This document shows, piece by piece, positions 36,618-46,990 of a DNA stretch of 64,000 bases; position 1 is the first letter of the stretch, and each line of letters opens with the position of its first letter. The notes under the pieces were generated by a model, which worked only from the letters and a program-made list of their open reading frames with translations, made no database searches and had not been told where the DNA came from. The translations under genes and the position numbers were made by a program. Location of the stretch: positions 5,871,900 through 5,935,899 of the forward strand of contig NW_004450276.1 in the NCBI RefSeq assembly GCF_000321225.1. Reading direction: 5' to 3'. Origin of the DNA: Odobenus rosmarus divergens (taxonomy: Eukaryota; Chordata; Mammalia; Carnivora; Odobenidae).

Positions 36618-38124
36618 GAAAATCCTAAAGCATCACAGAACAAGTATCAGAGCTAATAAATAAATTCAACAAGTTGTAGGACACCAGATCAACATATAAA
36701 AATCAGTTGTATTTCCATATGCTAGCAATAAGAAAATCTGAAAAGACAAATCTTTTACGATAGCATCAAAAAGAATAAAATACTTAGGAATAAGTTTAAC
36801 AAAAGTGTAACACTTGTACACTGTGAATTATAAAACATTGCTGAAAGAAATGAAAGATCTAAATAAATGGAGGGAAATCCATTTCATGGATGGGAAGACT
36901 TAATATTGTTAAGATGGCAATACTTTCCAAGTTGATCTACAGATTCAATGAAATCCCTATGAAAATCCTACTTGGCATTTTGCAGAAATTCATAGGGAAA
37001 TGCCAGACACTCAGAATAGCTACAACACCTTGAAAACAAACAACAAAATTGGAGAACACACAAGTCTTGATTTCAAAATTTCCTATAAAGTTACAGTCAT
37101 TAAAATAGTGTGGTCTTGGCATAAGGATAGATGTATAGCTCAATAAAAGAATTCAGAGTCCAGAAATAAACTTATCCATCTATGGTCAACTGATTTTCAA
37201 CAAGGATGCCAAGATCATTCAATAGGGAGAGAATAGTTTTTTCAAACAAATGATGCTGAGACAACTGGATATCCACATGCAAAAGATTTAAGTTGTACCC
37301 TACCTCACACTACAAACACAAATTAACTGGAATTGAATCAAAGCTCTAAATGTAAGAGCTAAAATGATAAGACTCTTAGAAGAAAACATAGAGGTCAATC
37401 TATATGACCTTGGATTTTACAATGGACTCTTAGCTATGACATCAAAAGAACAGGAAACAAAAGATAAAATAGAGAACTACACTTCATCAAAATTTAAAAC
37501 TTCGCAGCCACTGGGCAAATGTTTGGTGGTTCCTTAAAAAAAATAAACATAGAGTTACCATATGACCAAGTAATTACACTCCTAGACATTTATTGAAAAG
37601 ACTGAAAAACAGGTGTTTAGTCAAAAACTTGTACACAAATGTTCATAGCAGTATTATTCACAATAGCCAAAAAGTGAAAACAACCGAAATGTCCACCAAT
37701 TATGCATGGATAGACAAAATGTGGCATAGGTCTATACATGCAATGAATATAATTCAGACATAAAAAGGAATAAGGTACTGATATATGCCACAATACAAAT
37801 AAGCCTTGAGAACACTATGCTAAGTGAAAAGAGCTAGACACAAAAGCCATATATTATATGATTCCATTTTAACTGTACATTTGTACTTTATAGACAAATC
37901 CATTGAGAAAACACAAATTAGTAGTTCCCACAGACTGGGGAGAAGGAGGAATGAGGGAGCGACTACTTAATGTACACAGAGTTTCTGTTGGGGTGATGAA
38001 AATATTCTGGAAAATGATGACTGCACAACACTGAATATCCTGGAAATCACTGAATTATACACTTTAAAATGGTGAATTTTGTTTCATGAATTTTATCTTA
38101 CTTTTAAAAACTTGAGAGAATGTA

Positions 38125-38345
38125 GAAATACCTTTATTGCATGCTATGTACTAGGCACTATTCTAGCCACCATATATATTATTAAATTGCCTTATTTCCT
38201 ACAACCTTTTGTGATAAGTGTAACTACTATCTCTATTTTAATGAGGACACTGGGGCTCAAACTGAGGCTGAGTAATTTGCCCAATGTTACACAGGTAGCA
38301 TGGCAAAAACTTCCTGCAAGAAATTTGGTCTCACTTCTCATGCTA
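38125..38345 (+). repeat. MIR element
   Basis: MIR order is clear: 'attgcatgctatgtactaggcactattctagccacc', 'taagtgtaactactatctctattttaatgaggacactggggctcaaactgaggctgagtaatttgccca' (shortened) and 'tacacaggtagcatgg'. Confidence 0.85.
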
Positions 38346-38620
38346 TCTCTTTTAAAGACTATTTTATGCATATCCTATGGGCACTCCTTGGTTATCTTTT
38401 AATGTAAGATATGCTATATACCTCAAAATGGAGCCAGCTATCTCTGGGAATCTGAAAAGCAGGATTACTAATGATCTGATACAGCTCAACCAGAGATGTA
38501 TAAAATTTATGGGTTGCTCCCTGTGAACCACTCTTCTAGGGACAGATATACTAATGTAAAAGAAAAAGTTCTCATCTAATTTACTTATGTATAAATCTGG
38601 TAAGGCTAGCTGTTAGACTG

Positions 38621-38847
38621 CGGGGGGTGGGGTTGTGTGTGTGCCTGGGTGGTTCAGTTGGTTAAGCATCTGCCTTCGGCTCAGGTCACGATCCCAGGGT
38701 CCTGGGATCTAAGCCCCACACTGGGCTCCCTGCTCAGCGGGGAGCCTGCTTCTCCCTCTCCCTCTTCCTCTGCCTGCCATTCCCTTGTTTGCATGTGCTC
38801 TTTTTCTGTCAAATAAATAAATAAGATCTTTAAAAAAAAGTGGGGGG
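38621..38847 (+). mobile_element. SINEC, plus strand
   Basis: The tRNA head starts at about 38643 ('tgcctgggtggttcagttgg') after a G/T-rich stretch. The tail is 'tcaaataaataaataagatc' plus A's. 16-bp duplications at 38605-38620 (GCTAGCTGTTAGACTG) and 38848-38863 (GCTAGCTATTAGATTG), 14 of 16 identical. Confidence 0.93.
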
Positions 38848-38939
38848 GCTAGCTATTAGATTGAGGCAGATCTCAGAGAAATTTTACTTATATTTTAGAA
38901 CATATTAGAGTTAAACCCCTTTCCACTTATTACAATGTT

Positions 38940-39125
38940 TATGATGGAGATGGGTTTGAACATAACGAAGCCACTTACTGGCTTGTGATTCTGGACAAAT
39001 TACCTGCTCTCTCTAATATCAATTTTTCACCTGTAAAATGGGGATGATAATGCTACAACACCTAAAACACTGCTGTGATGTTTAAATGAGATGTATATGA
39101 ATGATGTGCTTATTAGAGTATGTGG
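38940..39125 (+). repeat. MIR element
   Basis: 'gccacttactggcttgtgattctggacaaattacc', 'cacctgtaaaatggggatgataatgct' and 'ctgctgtgatgtttaaatgagatg' follow the MIR consensus order. Confidence 0.85.
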
Positions 39126-39228
39126 TAGTAGTGATGAGTAAATGAAAATCATAAAATGTAGGCTAGAAAGTCACTATTTCTCCTTCATTTTTACACTTGG
39201 CAAATCTGACTTGAAGTGTATTTGGATT

Positions 39229-39250
39229 CTTTTTCTTTCTTCCTTTCTTC

Positions 39251-39292
<42 letters not shown>

Positions 39293-39408
39293 CTCTTTTT
39301 CTCTCTCTCTCTTTTTTCTTTCTTTCCTTTTCTCTTTCTTCTTTCTTTTCTCTTTTTCTTTCTCTTTCTTCTTTCTTTCTTTCTTTCCTTCTTTCTTTCT
39401 TTCTTTCT
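39229..39408 (+). repeat. (TTTC)n polypyrimidine tract
   Basis: About 180 bp of almost pure pyrimidine on the plus strand, mainly CTTT units with CTCT and TTCC interruptions. The overlapping frames on both strands (poly-Phe/Ser and poly-Lys/Glu) are products of the repeat, not genes. Confidence 0.97.
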
Positions 39409-39479
39409 GATGTACTTGTGCTTTAAACCACAAGGACTAGGGAACTGAGGAGAGTAAAATGGATTTGGATGTTTTTAAT

Positions 39480-39575
39480 TATTGATTTGACATTTATTGA
39501 GTACTTATTATGTGCAAGCATTGAGGATATAGTGGTAAACAAAACACAACCTCTATCCTCATAAAAGTTTTGCAA
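39480..39575 (+). repeat. Ancient interspersed repeat fragment
   Basis: 'gacatttattgagtacttattatgtgcaagcattgaggatatagtggtaaacaaaacacaacctctatcctcataaa' in shortened form matches the same common old repeat pattern as 5615-5910. Confidence 0.5.
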
Positions 39576-39636
39576 AGAGCACTGAAATCTCTTCCTTACG
39601 TAACCTAAGAGAGATTTCTTATTTTACTTTCTATAA

Positions 39637-39857
39637 GAGATTTGCAAACTTTTTATATAAAAGTCAGACAGTAAATATTTGAGGCTTTGCAGGCCAAAGA
39701 GTCTCTGTTGCAACTATTCAACTCTGCCATCGTAGTGAGAAATCAGCCATAGACAATCCATAAACAAATAGGTGTGGTGGGGTTCCAATAAAATTTCATT
39801 TTCAAAAACAGGTAAAGCCTGTCTCTGGGCCATGGACTATAGTCTGTTGACCTCTGA
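39637..39857 (+). mobile_element. hAT-like non-autonomous DNA transposon (MER type)
   Basis: The body 'gacagtaaatatttgaggctttgcaggccaaagagtctctgttgcaactattcaactctgcc' and 'agccatagacaatccataaacaaataggtgtgg' and 'ccaataaaatttcattttcaaaaacagg' (each shortened here) is an abundant mammalian hAT-type element. Ends are inverted: left 'agatttgcaaact', right 'agtctgttgacctctg'. Exact family name not certain. A SINE inserted at its right end. Confidence 0.75.
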
Positions 39858-39859
39858 TT

Positions 39860-40055
39860 GATTGATTGATTTTTTAAAGATTTTATTTATTTATTTGACA
39901 GAGAGAGAGCATAAGCAGGGGGAGGGGCAGGCAGAGGGAGTTGGAGAAGCAGGCCCCCTGCTGAGCAGGGAGCCTGATGTGGGGCTTGATCCCAGGATCC
40001 TGGGATCATGATCTGAGCTAAAGGCAGACGATTAACCAACAGAGCCACCCAGCCC
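39860..40055 (-). mobile_element. SINEC, minus strand
   Basis: The tail 'gattgattttttaaagattttattt' is at the left. The head at the right is shortened (revcomp of 'gggctgggtggctctg'). A perfect 12-bp duplication TGACCTCTGATT lies at 39848-39859 and 40056-40067. Confidence 0.95.
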
Positions 40056-40240
40056 TGACCTCTGATTTATATCAGTGGATTGCTAATAACCTAAAACTCA
40101 TTTTATTTACACTCATTCTGCAAATGTGAGACCTACCTTTTTTTTAGGTCTGCCAGGTGGTAGAAAAACACATGACTAGTTAATCAAAGCAAAAATCAGA
40201 AGACCTTATCCAAGATCCGACCATGATAAACTTCTCTTTA

Positions 40241-40446
40241 TTTTTTAAAAATATTTTATTTATTTATTTGAGAGAGAGACAGAGTGTGTGAGTGGGGGGG
40301 AGGGCCAGAGGGAGAGAGAGAATCTCAAGCAGACGCCCCACTGAGTGAGGAGCCCAGTGCAGGGCTTGATCTCATGACCCTGAGATCATGACCTGAGCCG
40401 AAATCAAGAGTTGGACACTTAACCAAATGAACCATCCAGGCGCCCC
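40241..40446 (-). mobile_element. SINEC, minus strand, older copy
   Basis: T-rich tail, GAGAGA/GTGTGAG body and tRNA head at the right (revcomp of 'gggcgcctggatggttcatt'). Flanks show an imperfect repeat (TAAACTTCTCTT versus TAAATTCTTCTT). Confidence 0.92.
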
Positions 40447-41094
40447 CAAAGTAAATTCTTCTTAATAAAACTTTCTATTGTCTTGGAAAAACTCAAGGAT
40501 ATTAAATCCAAGAGAAGAATATATATTTGGCTATCAGATTCAGCAAGGAGAAAAGACTACAGTTACCCAAACTATATAGTTAGGCACAAAATTGAAGAAC
40601 TTCAAACTCTGGTTGACATCTGTGAATCTTAATTTGTGTAGTATTACTACATAAGATCAACTGCCTCAAAGTTAGTAATTCCATGTAATCTTTCTGACTT
40701 GGTCATTTTCACATTTGGTATTACTGATTAAAAGCTCAAACTAAATAAACTCTTAATAACTTTGTCCTCTTAATTCTGGCTTTGCACTTAAATTTATCAG
40801 TCAGCAGAGTCTACTCCCCCTCACTTCCCCCCAAAAGCCATCAAACAAACAAAAACCGTATGCCTAGACATAAATGCATGTGCCACTAGAACAGTTAAAT
40901 AATAGAGACATTGAGAAGAAGCTGTCTCCGGTCAATGGACTGGGAGGATAAGGCAGAAAACTTAAACTCATTCATACTAAGATATGTATTCATCATATCT
41001 CAGGACCATGGGATTTTATAACAGGTGCATATAAAGTTCAAAATAACTTGAAAAAGGAAAATATTTTAAAAATAAACAATGACTTCCATGGTAA
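40447..41094. other. Unique intron sequence
   Basis: AT-rich, no gene or repeat identified. Confidence 0.45.
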
Positions 41095-41097
41095 AGA

Positions 41098-41140
<43 letters not shown>

Positions 41141-41143
41141 ATA
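41095..41143. repeat. (AAAT)n microsatellite
   Basis: About eleven uninterrupted TAAA/AAAT units. No SINE body is attached, so this is a stand-alone array. Confidence 0.97.
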
Positions 41144-41940
41144 TCATAGAATAAAGTAGTTTTCTTCATGATAAATATTAAGTCTGGGCTTCCATGGCTA
41201 ATCTACAAAAGAAGCAGGGGGAAGCTTTGAGTTCTTCCGTTATAAATCACTGTTAAAGTCAATTACCTTTAGAGAAATCTATTGAAATTTATATAAGATG
41301 ATAGCTTTAATAGACTTTTCTTAGCATTAAACTACACACAGGAACCAATGATAGGTCTGCCTGTATAAAATTCCTGGTTATTAATGCTCATACAGAACAT
41401 TTACCTGATTATTCTTTGAGAGTCATGATCAGTAAAAATGATTTGTTGACAAATCAGGTAATTTCGAGTACAGTAAAAGAGGAATTCTGCCCTCTCATTT
41501 TTAACTTGTATCTAAGTAAATTTGGATTAATGACATGTTTATTTAAGTTGGACACACCTCTGCTCTCACCACAAGATTAAAAAAGTAAGCATTCACCAGA
41601 ATGTAGATAAAAAAAGATTGTATCTTCAAGAAACATCTGCTTCTGAGATCTAATTACTAGGGGACTGACTTGGCGGGAACACCAGGTCAACTATACACAA
41701 AACAAAATCATCACTTCTGGTAACCAGATTAGTTACCTTAGACTACATTTTGCAACTAATTCCTCTTAAAAGGAGGTCTTTTTAACAAGTCAATGGCAGG
41801 TGGAAAAAGTGGGAGGGACAAGTTCAATATTAAAGAGATTTGAGAGACAGAACAACCAAATGTAATGTATGGACCTTGTTTGGTCTCTGATTCAAACAAA
41901 ACCAAGGTGAGAAGGCATTTTGGGAGAACTGGGAATATCT
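41144..41940. other. Unique intron sequence
   Basis: No gene or repeat identified. Confidence 0.45.
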
Positions 41941-41949
41941 AAATAAGAA

Positions 41950-42222
41950 AAAAGAAGAAGAAGAAGATAGCAGGAGGGGAAGAATGAAGGGGGGGAATTG
42001 GAGGGGGAGACGAACCATGAGAGACTATGGACTCTGAGAAACAAACTGAGGGTTCTAGAGGGGAGAGGGGTGGGGGGATGGGTTAGCCTGGTGATGGGTA
42101 CTAAAGAGGGCACGTTCCGCATGAAGCACTGGGTGTTATACGCAAACAATGAATCATGGAACACTACATCAAAAACTAATGATGCAATGTATGGTGATTA
42201 ACATAACATAATATAAAAAAAA
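41950..42222 (+). mobile_element. Carnivore L1 3'UTR, strongly 5'-truncated
   Basis: L1 3' text: 'gagggggagacgaaccatgagagactatggactctgag', 'gagggttctagagggga', 'gatgggttagcctggtgatgggtac', 'aagcactgggtgttatacgcaaacaatgaatcatgg' and 'atgtatggtgattaacataac', then an A-rich tail. This copy is much less diverged than the L1M elements. Confidence 0.92.
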
Positions 42223-42465
42223 GAACTACATTCTAGGGGCTACTAAGGAATTATTATTAATTTTATTGGGTAGATTATTATATCATAATTATTTAAGAAA
42301 ATACCTTTACCTAAAAGATACATAACATGTCATACTATCTGATATTCATTTTTAAGTACTTCAGGAAAAATAAAAGGATAATGTGGCAAATGTTGTTAAC
42401 TGTTAAATCTTAGTGAAGGTATACGGGAGATTAAATTATTCTCTCTACTTTTGTGTATGTTTTTA

Positions 42466-42665
42466 TTTTTATTTATTTATTTATTTTAAGATTTTATTTA
42501 TTTATTTGACAGAGAGAGAGACACAGCGAGAAAGGGAACACAAGCAGGGGGAGTGGAAGAGGGAGAAGCAGGCTTCCCGCCAAGCAGGGAGCCCGATGCG
42601 GGGCTCGATCCCAGGACCCCGGGATCATGACCTGAGCCGAAGGCTGACACCCACCCAGGCGCCCC
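42466..42665 (-). mobile_element. SINEC, minus strand, with damaged tRNA head
   Basis: A young-type body and tail with a perfect 15-bp duplication TTGTGTATGTTTTTA at 42451-42465 and 42666-42680. The head reads 'aaggctgacacccacccaggcgcccc', so about 20 bp between the A-box region and the body are missing compared with the other copies. Confidence 0.95.
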
Positions 42666-42680
42666 TTGTGTATGTTTTTA

Positions 42681-43009
42681 AATATTCATAATAAAACCCC
42701 CATAAATCAAAATGGTAAGCAATAAATCACGCACTACATAGTTAAATCTATTATAATTGGTTATTACATGTACTTAGTAAGTGTTCTTGAAACAGAAGAG
42801 ATATGGCATAAGAGACAACCTAATAACAGCCAAGAATTAAAAAAAAAAAAAAAGGAAGAGTAAAGAGGGAAAGAAGGATAAGTAGTGAAGCAAAAGCTAC
42901 TATTTGATTATGATCCATTAGAGAAATAGAGATTTTATTATCATTTTTAAAGATGAGAAGGTAGACACTGAAAATTTCCAAATTAACAGAAAAAGAAATT
43001 TTGCTAAGA
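42681..43009. other. Intron sequence, no clear feature
   Basis: AT-rich with an A-run at 42839-42854. Possibly part of the degraded L1 that follows. Confidence 0.4.
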
Positions 43010-44080
43010 CAACAGCAAGTAAAAGACAACAAAAAAGTATCATAAATACCATAGACAAAATAAGAATAAAATCAAACACAGTAATTTCTCAGTAAGTATA
43101 AACATATATTGAGTTCCCTTACCAAAATACAAATGATCACCAAACTGGGTTAAAAACAAAACCCAGAAGACTGAAAACAAAGAGATGAACAAAGATGAAA
43201 GTAAAGTAAGAGTGTTGACATTACTATCAGAAAAATGGGAATGTAAAGTCAAAATTCACCACAAAGAGTGGTAGTAGGTAATGACAAAAGATATATAACC
43301 CACTGAAAAATTAAAATAGTCATAAACCTTTATGCTCCAAGTGACCCCAAACCCATATATATGTAACAGCAAAAATTCCTAAATATAAGAACTTCATAAA
43401 AACAATTATGGTCAAAGACTTTCATATGCCTTTTACAGAATTTGCCATAAGTAAATGAAAAATAAGCACAGTTATAAGGAATTTGAATAATTTAAAAAAA
43501 CCTTTAAGATGCTTATACTTCACAAAGATAGAAACATACAAACATATATATAAACAGCACAACATACCAAAGTCTAAGTTCAGAGATCATTAAAAAAATC
43601 AGTAACGAATTTGGTCACAAAGAAAGCCTTAATTCTAAAAAGTGGAGATTTTACAGCTCACATTTTAAAATAATAATCAAATAACTATCAGTGTCAAAAA
43701 TAAGAAAAAGCCCCTCAGCCACTGACAGATTTTTTTTAAAAAAAGATTTATGGAAGCAGAATTAAGAGTTGAAATTACATACACATTGCTTAGAAATTAA
43801 TTAAAAGGAAAATATTCAACATCAAAACTTCTGAGAGCTAAAGCTCTACTTAGAGGGAAATATATGCAACCACAAGTGCTATTATTTTTTTAATGCTATT
43901 ATTAACAGGACAAACTGAAAGATCAACCAACCAAGTGCCCAGCCTAAGGAAGTAGAAAAAAAAATACACAAAAGAAAATAGGAATAATTATAAAAGCTGA
44001 AAGTAGTGAAACAAAAAAGGAAAAAAGCTAGTTTTTTGGCAAGATGAACAAAATGTACCAGAGGGTACCTCAGTAGTAAC
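43010..44080 (+). mobile_element. Degraded ancient L1M fragment, probable
   Basis: Phrases such as 'gtcataaacctttatgctccaagtgacccc', 'aattaaaaggaaaatattcaacatcaaaacttctgagagctaaagc' (shortened) and 'ttctaaaaagtgg' follow old L1 ORF2 text. No continuous frame. The boundaries are approximate. Confidence 0.5.
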
Positions 44081-44728
44081 TTAAAACCTCAGTTTCTATA
44101 TCGTGAAAATGGTCGCGTATCAAGTTTTACCTTCCTTTCCTCTGCCTCTGTCTACTTTTCAATAGTAGAGCCAAATGATCTCATCTGAAAGATTAGGCCA
44201 GACAAGTTCTAGATATGACACAGGGAACATTTAAAATCTGTTGTTCACCTAATGCAGTTTTGCATTTATTCCCTTTCAGAGAAAAGATGGCATTTAAATA
44301 GCCACATGTGGCTACCAGCTGTGCTTGACAATGCATTTCTAGAGCACCTTTTCATATCACAGAAGATAGAAAGTAAAAAACTAGAAGTGAGTTGGGTTTG
44401 ACCAGCAGACGCACTCTGATATAGAATGCAGAAATGAGGTAAAGACCACTTTTGCTGGCAAACAGAGTCAAAGGTTTTTCTGTGATAGTATTAGTAAAGG
44501 TCCTAGTATTCAACCACTAGCTTCATGAATGTTGGACACTTCTTTGAGTGAGGTGGGTAGTTCTGGAGCTGGCAGAAGTTGCAGTGGCTAACTGGTCATG
44601 GAAGTTTCCTGATCCTGGTGATTCCTAATTGTAGCAGTCAGAGTATGGTTTAAGTAAGAGATACAGGAGACAGGCAATGAGTTTATTATCTTGGGTAACT
44701 TGTGGGGGAAAGAGAAGGAAGAATCTGT
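44081..44728. other. Unique intron sequence
   Basis: No gene or repeat I can support. Confidence 0.45.
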
Positions 44729-44743
44729 AAGAAATGTTATTAG

Positions 44744-44961
44744 GGGGCGCCTGGGTGGCTCAGTCGTTAAGCGTCTGCCTTCGGCTCAGGTCATGATCCC
44801 AGGGTCCTGGGATCGAGCCCCGCATCGGGCTCCCTGCTCGGCGGGAAGCCTGCTTCTCCCTCTCCCACTCCCCCTGCTTGTGTTCCCTCTCTCGCTGTGT
44901 CTCTCTCTGTCAAATAAATAAATAAAATCTTTAAAAAAAAAAAAAAAATATATATATATAA
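44744..44961 (+). mobile_element. SINEC, plus strand, young copy
   Basis: Near-consensus copy: 'gggcgcctgggtggctcagt' head, C/T-rich body, 'tcaaataaataaataaaatc' tail, a long A-run, then a (TA)n run. A perfect 15-bp duplication AAGAAATGTTATTAG lies at 44729-44743 and 44962-44976. Confidence 0.98.
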
Positions 44962-44976
44962 AAGAAATGTTATTAG

Positions 44977-46335
44977 AAGAACTTCCATTGATAAACTAGG
45001 TTGAGGTTAAGGGCATAAATGATAGATGACTTGTAGGTGTCAGACTTGTACAAGTAAGGATACTGGTACCATTACTAGAAATAAGGAATACTGGAAGAGG
45101 ATTGGAAGGGCAGAGAAGACCATGAGTTTGCCAAGCAGGAGGTGCCTTTGAAACAGTCAAGTGGTCAATTAAGCATCTGGATACATAGGTCTGAAGCTCA
45201 AAGAAGCAGTTTGTGCTAGATATATACATTTCGTTGGTACCTAAAGAAAAATCAAGCCGTGAATAACATTGCTTAAAGAAGAAAGTATGGAGTGGTAAGA
45301 TATGAAAGCCTAATGAATGTAAAAAATATAAATAATTAATGGCAGAAAACCAGAGGTAGGTAGAAAGTCAGAAAAGTGTAGTTTTATGTCAAGAATAAAA
45401 GAATGGTCAGCAGTATCAACACTGCTACTCTTAAGTAAAATGAACACTGAAATATATTGACTGGATTTGCTGTTATGACGATCACTGGTGACCTTGGCTA
45501 CTGTTTCGGTACAGATGCCAAAGCAGAGTGGGATAAGGAGAGTGTGAAGTGAGGAAATGAAGAAATTCAAGAAACTTGACTGCTAAAAGTTAAGAGATGT
45601 GGGATTGAGATAAGTTTTCTTCCCTTTTTATTCTGTTGAGAAGGATCCAGTTGAGAGATGAATTTAAACACAGGTGAATACAGGATTATTGATAGTATGC
45701 TTCCAGAGCAGGTGGGGGCAGAGAGGGATAAATTCAAATTATGAGAGAAAAACTGGCCTTCAAAACAGGGACATCTCCAACAGCAAAAGGGAGAGGACAT
45801 GTAGGAATAAGTCTGGGTCATGGACAGCTGAAAGCATCTGAATGTAAATGTTATAAATTTTGATGATATGTAAATTCCATTGCTAACAAAAGTTGGGAAG
45901 GTAATTCTTTACTTGGATTAACAGGAGTGACAGTAAAAGAACTGGTGGTAAAAGAGTTCTTTTAGCCTTCAACTCTTCATCAGAGGTAGTAGGAAAGTCA
46001 CACTAAGGGAAAAAATGGACAAGTGGATAGAGGGGAGATAGAACTACTAACGGTCTGTAAATTTTGTCCAGTTGTTCTTTGAAAGAAGATCTGAAGTATG
46101 TAGTGATAAGTTTACATCTTAACCCTTTTTCCTACATTAGTGTTTCTTAATATTTCTAATTTTATGCAAAATAACTGATAATTTATTAATTTTAGAAGCG
46201 ACATGTGAAAAATCAAAATTATACTAGATAATCACTGAAGAAAATGATCAGTAAATTCAAATTCCCAGCTTTTCTCCTTATGTAAGAACATTACGTAGAA
46301 GTAGATAATACTTTATCATCTATATATTTTATATC
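44977..46335. other. Unique intron sequence
   Basis: About 1.4 kb with no identified gene. The string 'gcagggataaggag', 'gtcaagaataaaagaatggtcagc' and nearby text could be an old repeat, but I cannot name it. Confidence 0.4.
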
Positions 46336-46339
46336 CAAA

Positions 46340-46990
46340 TGGCCAACAAACATATGAAAAAGTATTCCATTTCATTCATTACTGGGGAAAAGCAAATTAA
46401 AGCCACACTGAGATACTACTACATATCTACCAGAATGGTCAAAATTAAAAAGATAATTTTTTAATCTTTGTAAAATGAAAAATTTAACTAGACTTCCACT
46501 TAAAAAGGATAATACCAAGTGTTCACAAAAATATGGAGCAACTATACCAACAAAGCACAGCTAGGGGGAATATAAAACTAGTACAACCATTTGAAAACCA
46601 TTTGGCAGTATCTACTAGAGCTGCATCTACACATTCGTTATGATCGAGCAACTTCATTCCTAGGTACATATCCAACAGAGATGCAAACATATACTTATCA
46701 AAAGATACGTACAAGAATGTTCACGGATGTACTGTTCATAATAGCTCCAAACTGGAAACAAACTAAATACCCATCAACAGTAGGATGGATAAATAAATTG
46801 GGGTACATTCAAACAATGGAAATACATAGACAGCAATGAACACGAGGGAACTTTTGTTCTACTCAACATGGATGAATTTCATGAGCATGTTGAGCAAAAG
46901 AAGTCAAGCAACCAGACTATATATACTATAGGAGTCTGGGTATATACATTTTTTTAAAGATAAAACTAATTTATGGTGTTATACAGCAGG
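46340..46990 (+). mobile_element. Ancient L1M 3' part
   Basis: Old ORF2 text: 'gggaaaagcaaattaaagccacactgagatac', 'caaccatttgaaaaccatttggcagtatctactagagc', 'aagaatgttcacggatgtactgttcataatagctcc' (shortened), and 'atcaacagtaggatggataaat'. Frame destroyed. Confidence 0.75.

Larger units (their letters stand above)
30830..38095 (+). mobile_element. Nearly full-length ancient L1M with five nested SINEs
   Basis: An old mammalian L1 runs the whole way in plus orientation. It has 5'UTR-like text ('gggaactccaagggcctgtcccttcacagaaaca', 'tagtggggtgggagaatctgattacatg'), ORF1 remnants ('gaaaccatggagtccagaaga', 'gaagaaatgctgcagggagttcttcaggctgaa'), ORF2 remnants ('atgacatgattctatacacagaaaatcc', 'gtgtggtcttggcataaggatag') and an old 3' end ('atgttcatagcagtattattcacaatagcc', 'gaattatacactttaaaatggtgaatttt'). 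All frames are riddled with stops. Five SINEs and one unexplained segment of about 330 bp interrupt it. It is antisense to DNAJC1. Confidence 0.85.

Noticed and set aside
39142..39433. Overlapping poly-Phe/Ser and poly-Lys/Glu frames on both strands
   Set aside because: They are direct translations of the TTTC microsatellite.
44691..44921. Plus-strand frame with 'LGGSVVKRLPSAQVMIPGSW'
   Set aside because: It is a SINEC translation. The same peptide pattern appears wherever a SINE is read in this frame (for example 2888-3082 and 33851-34060).
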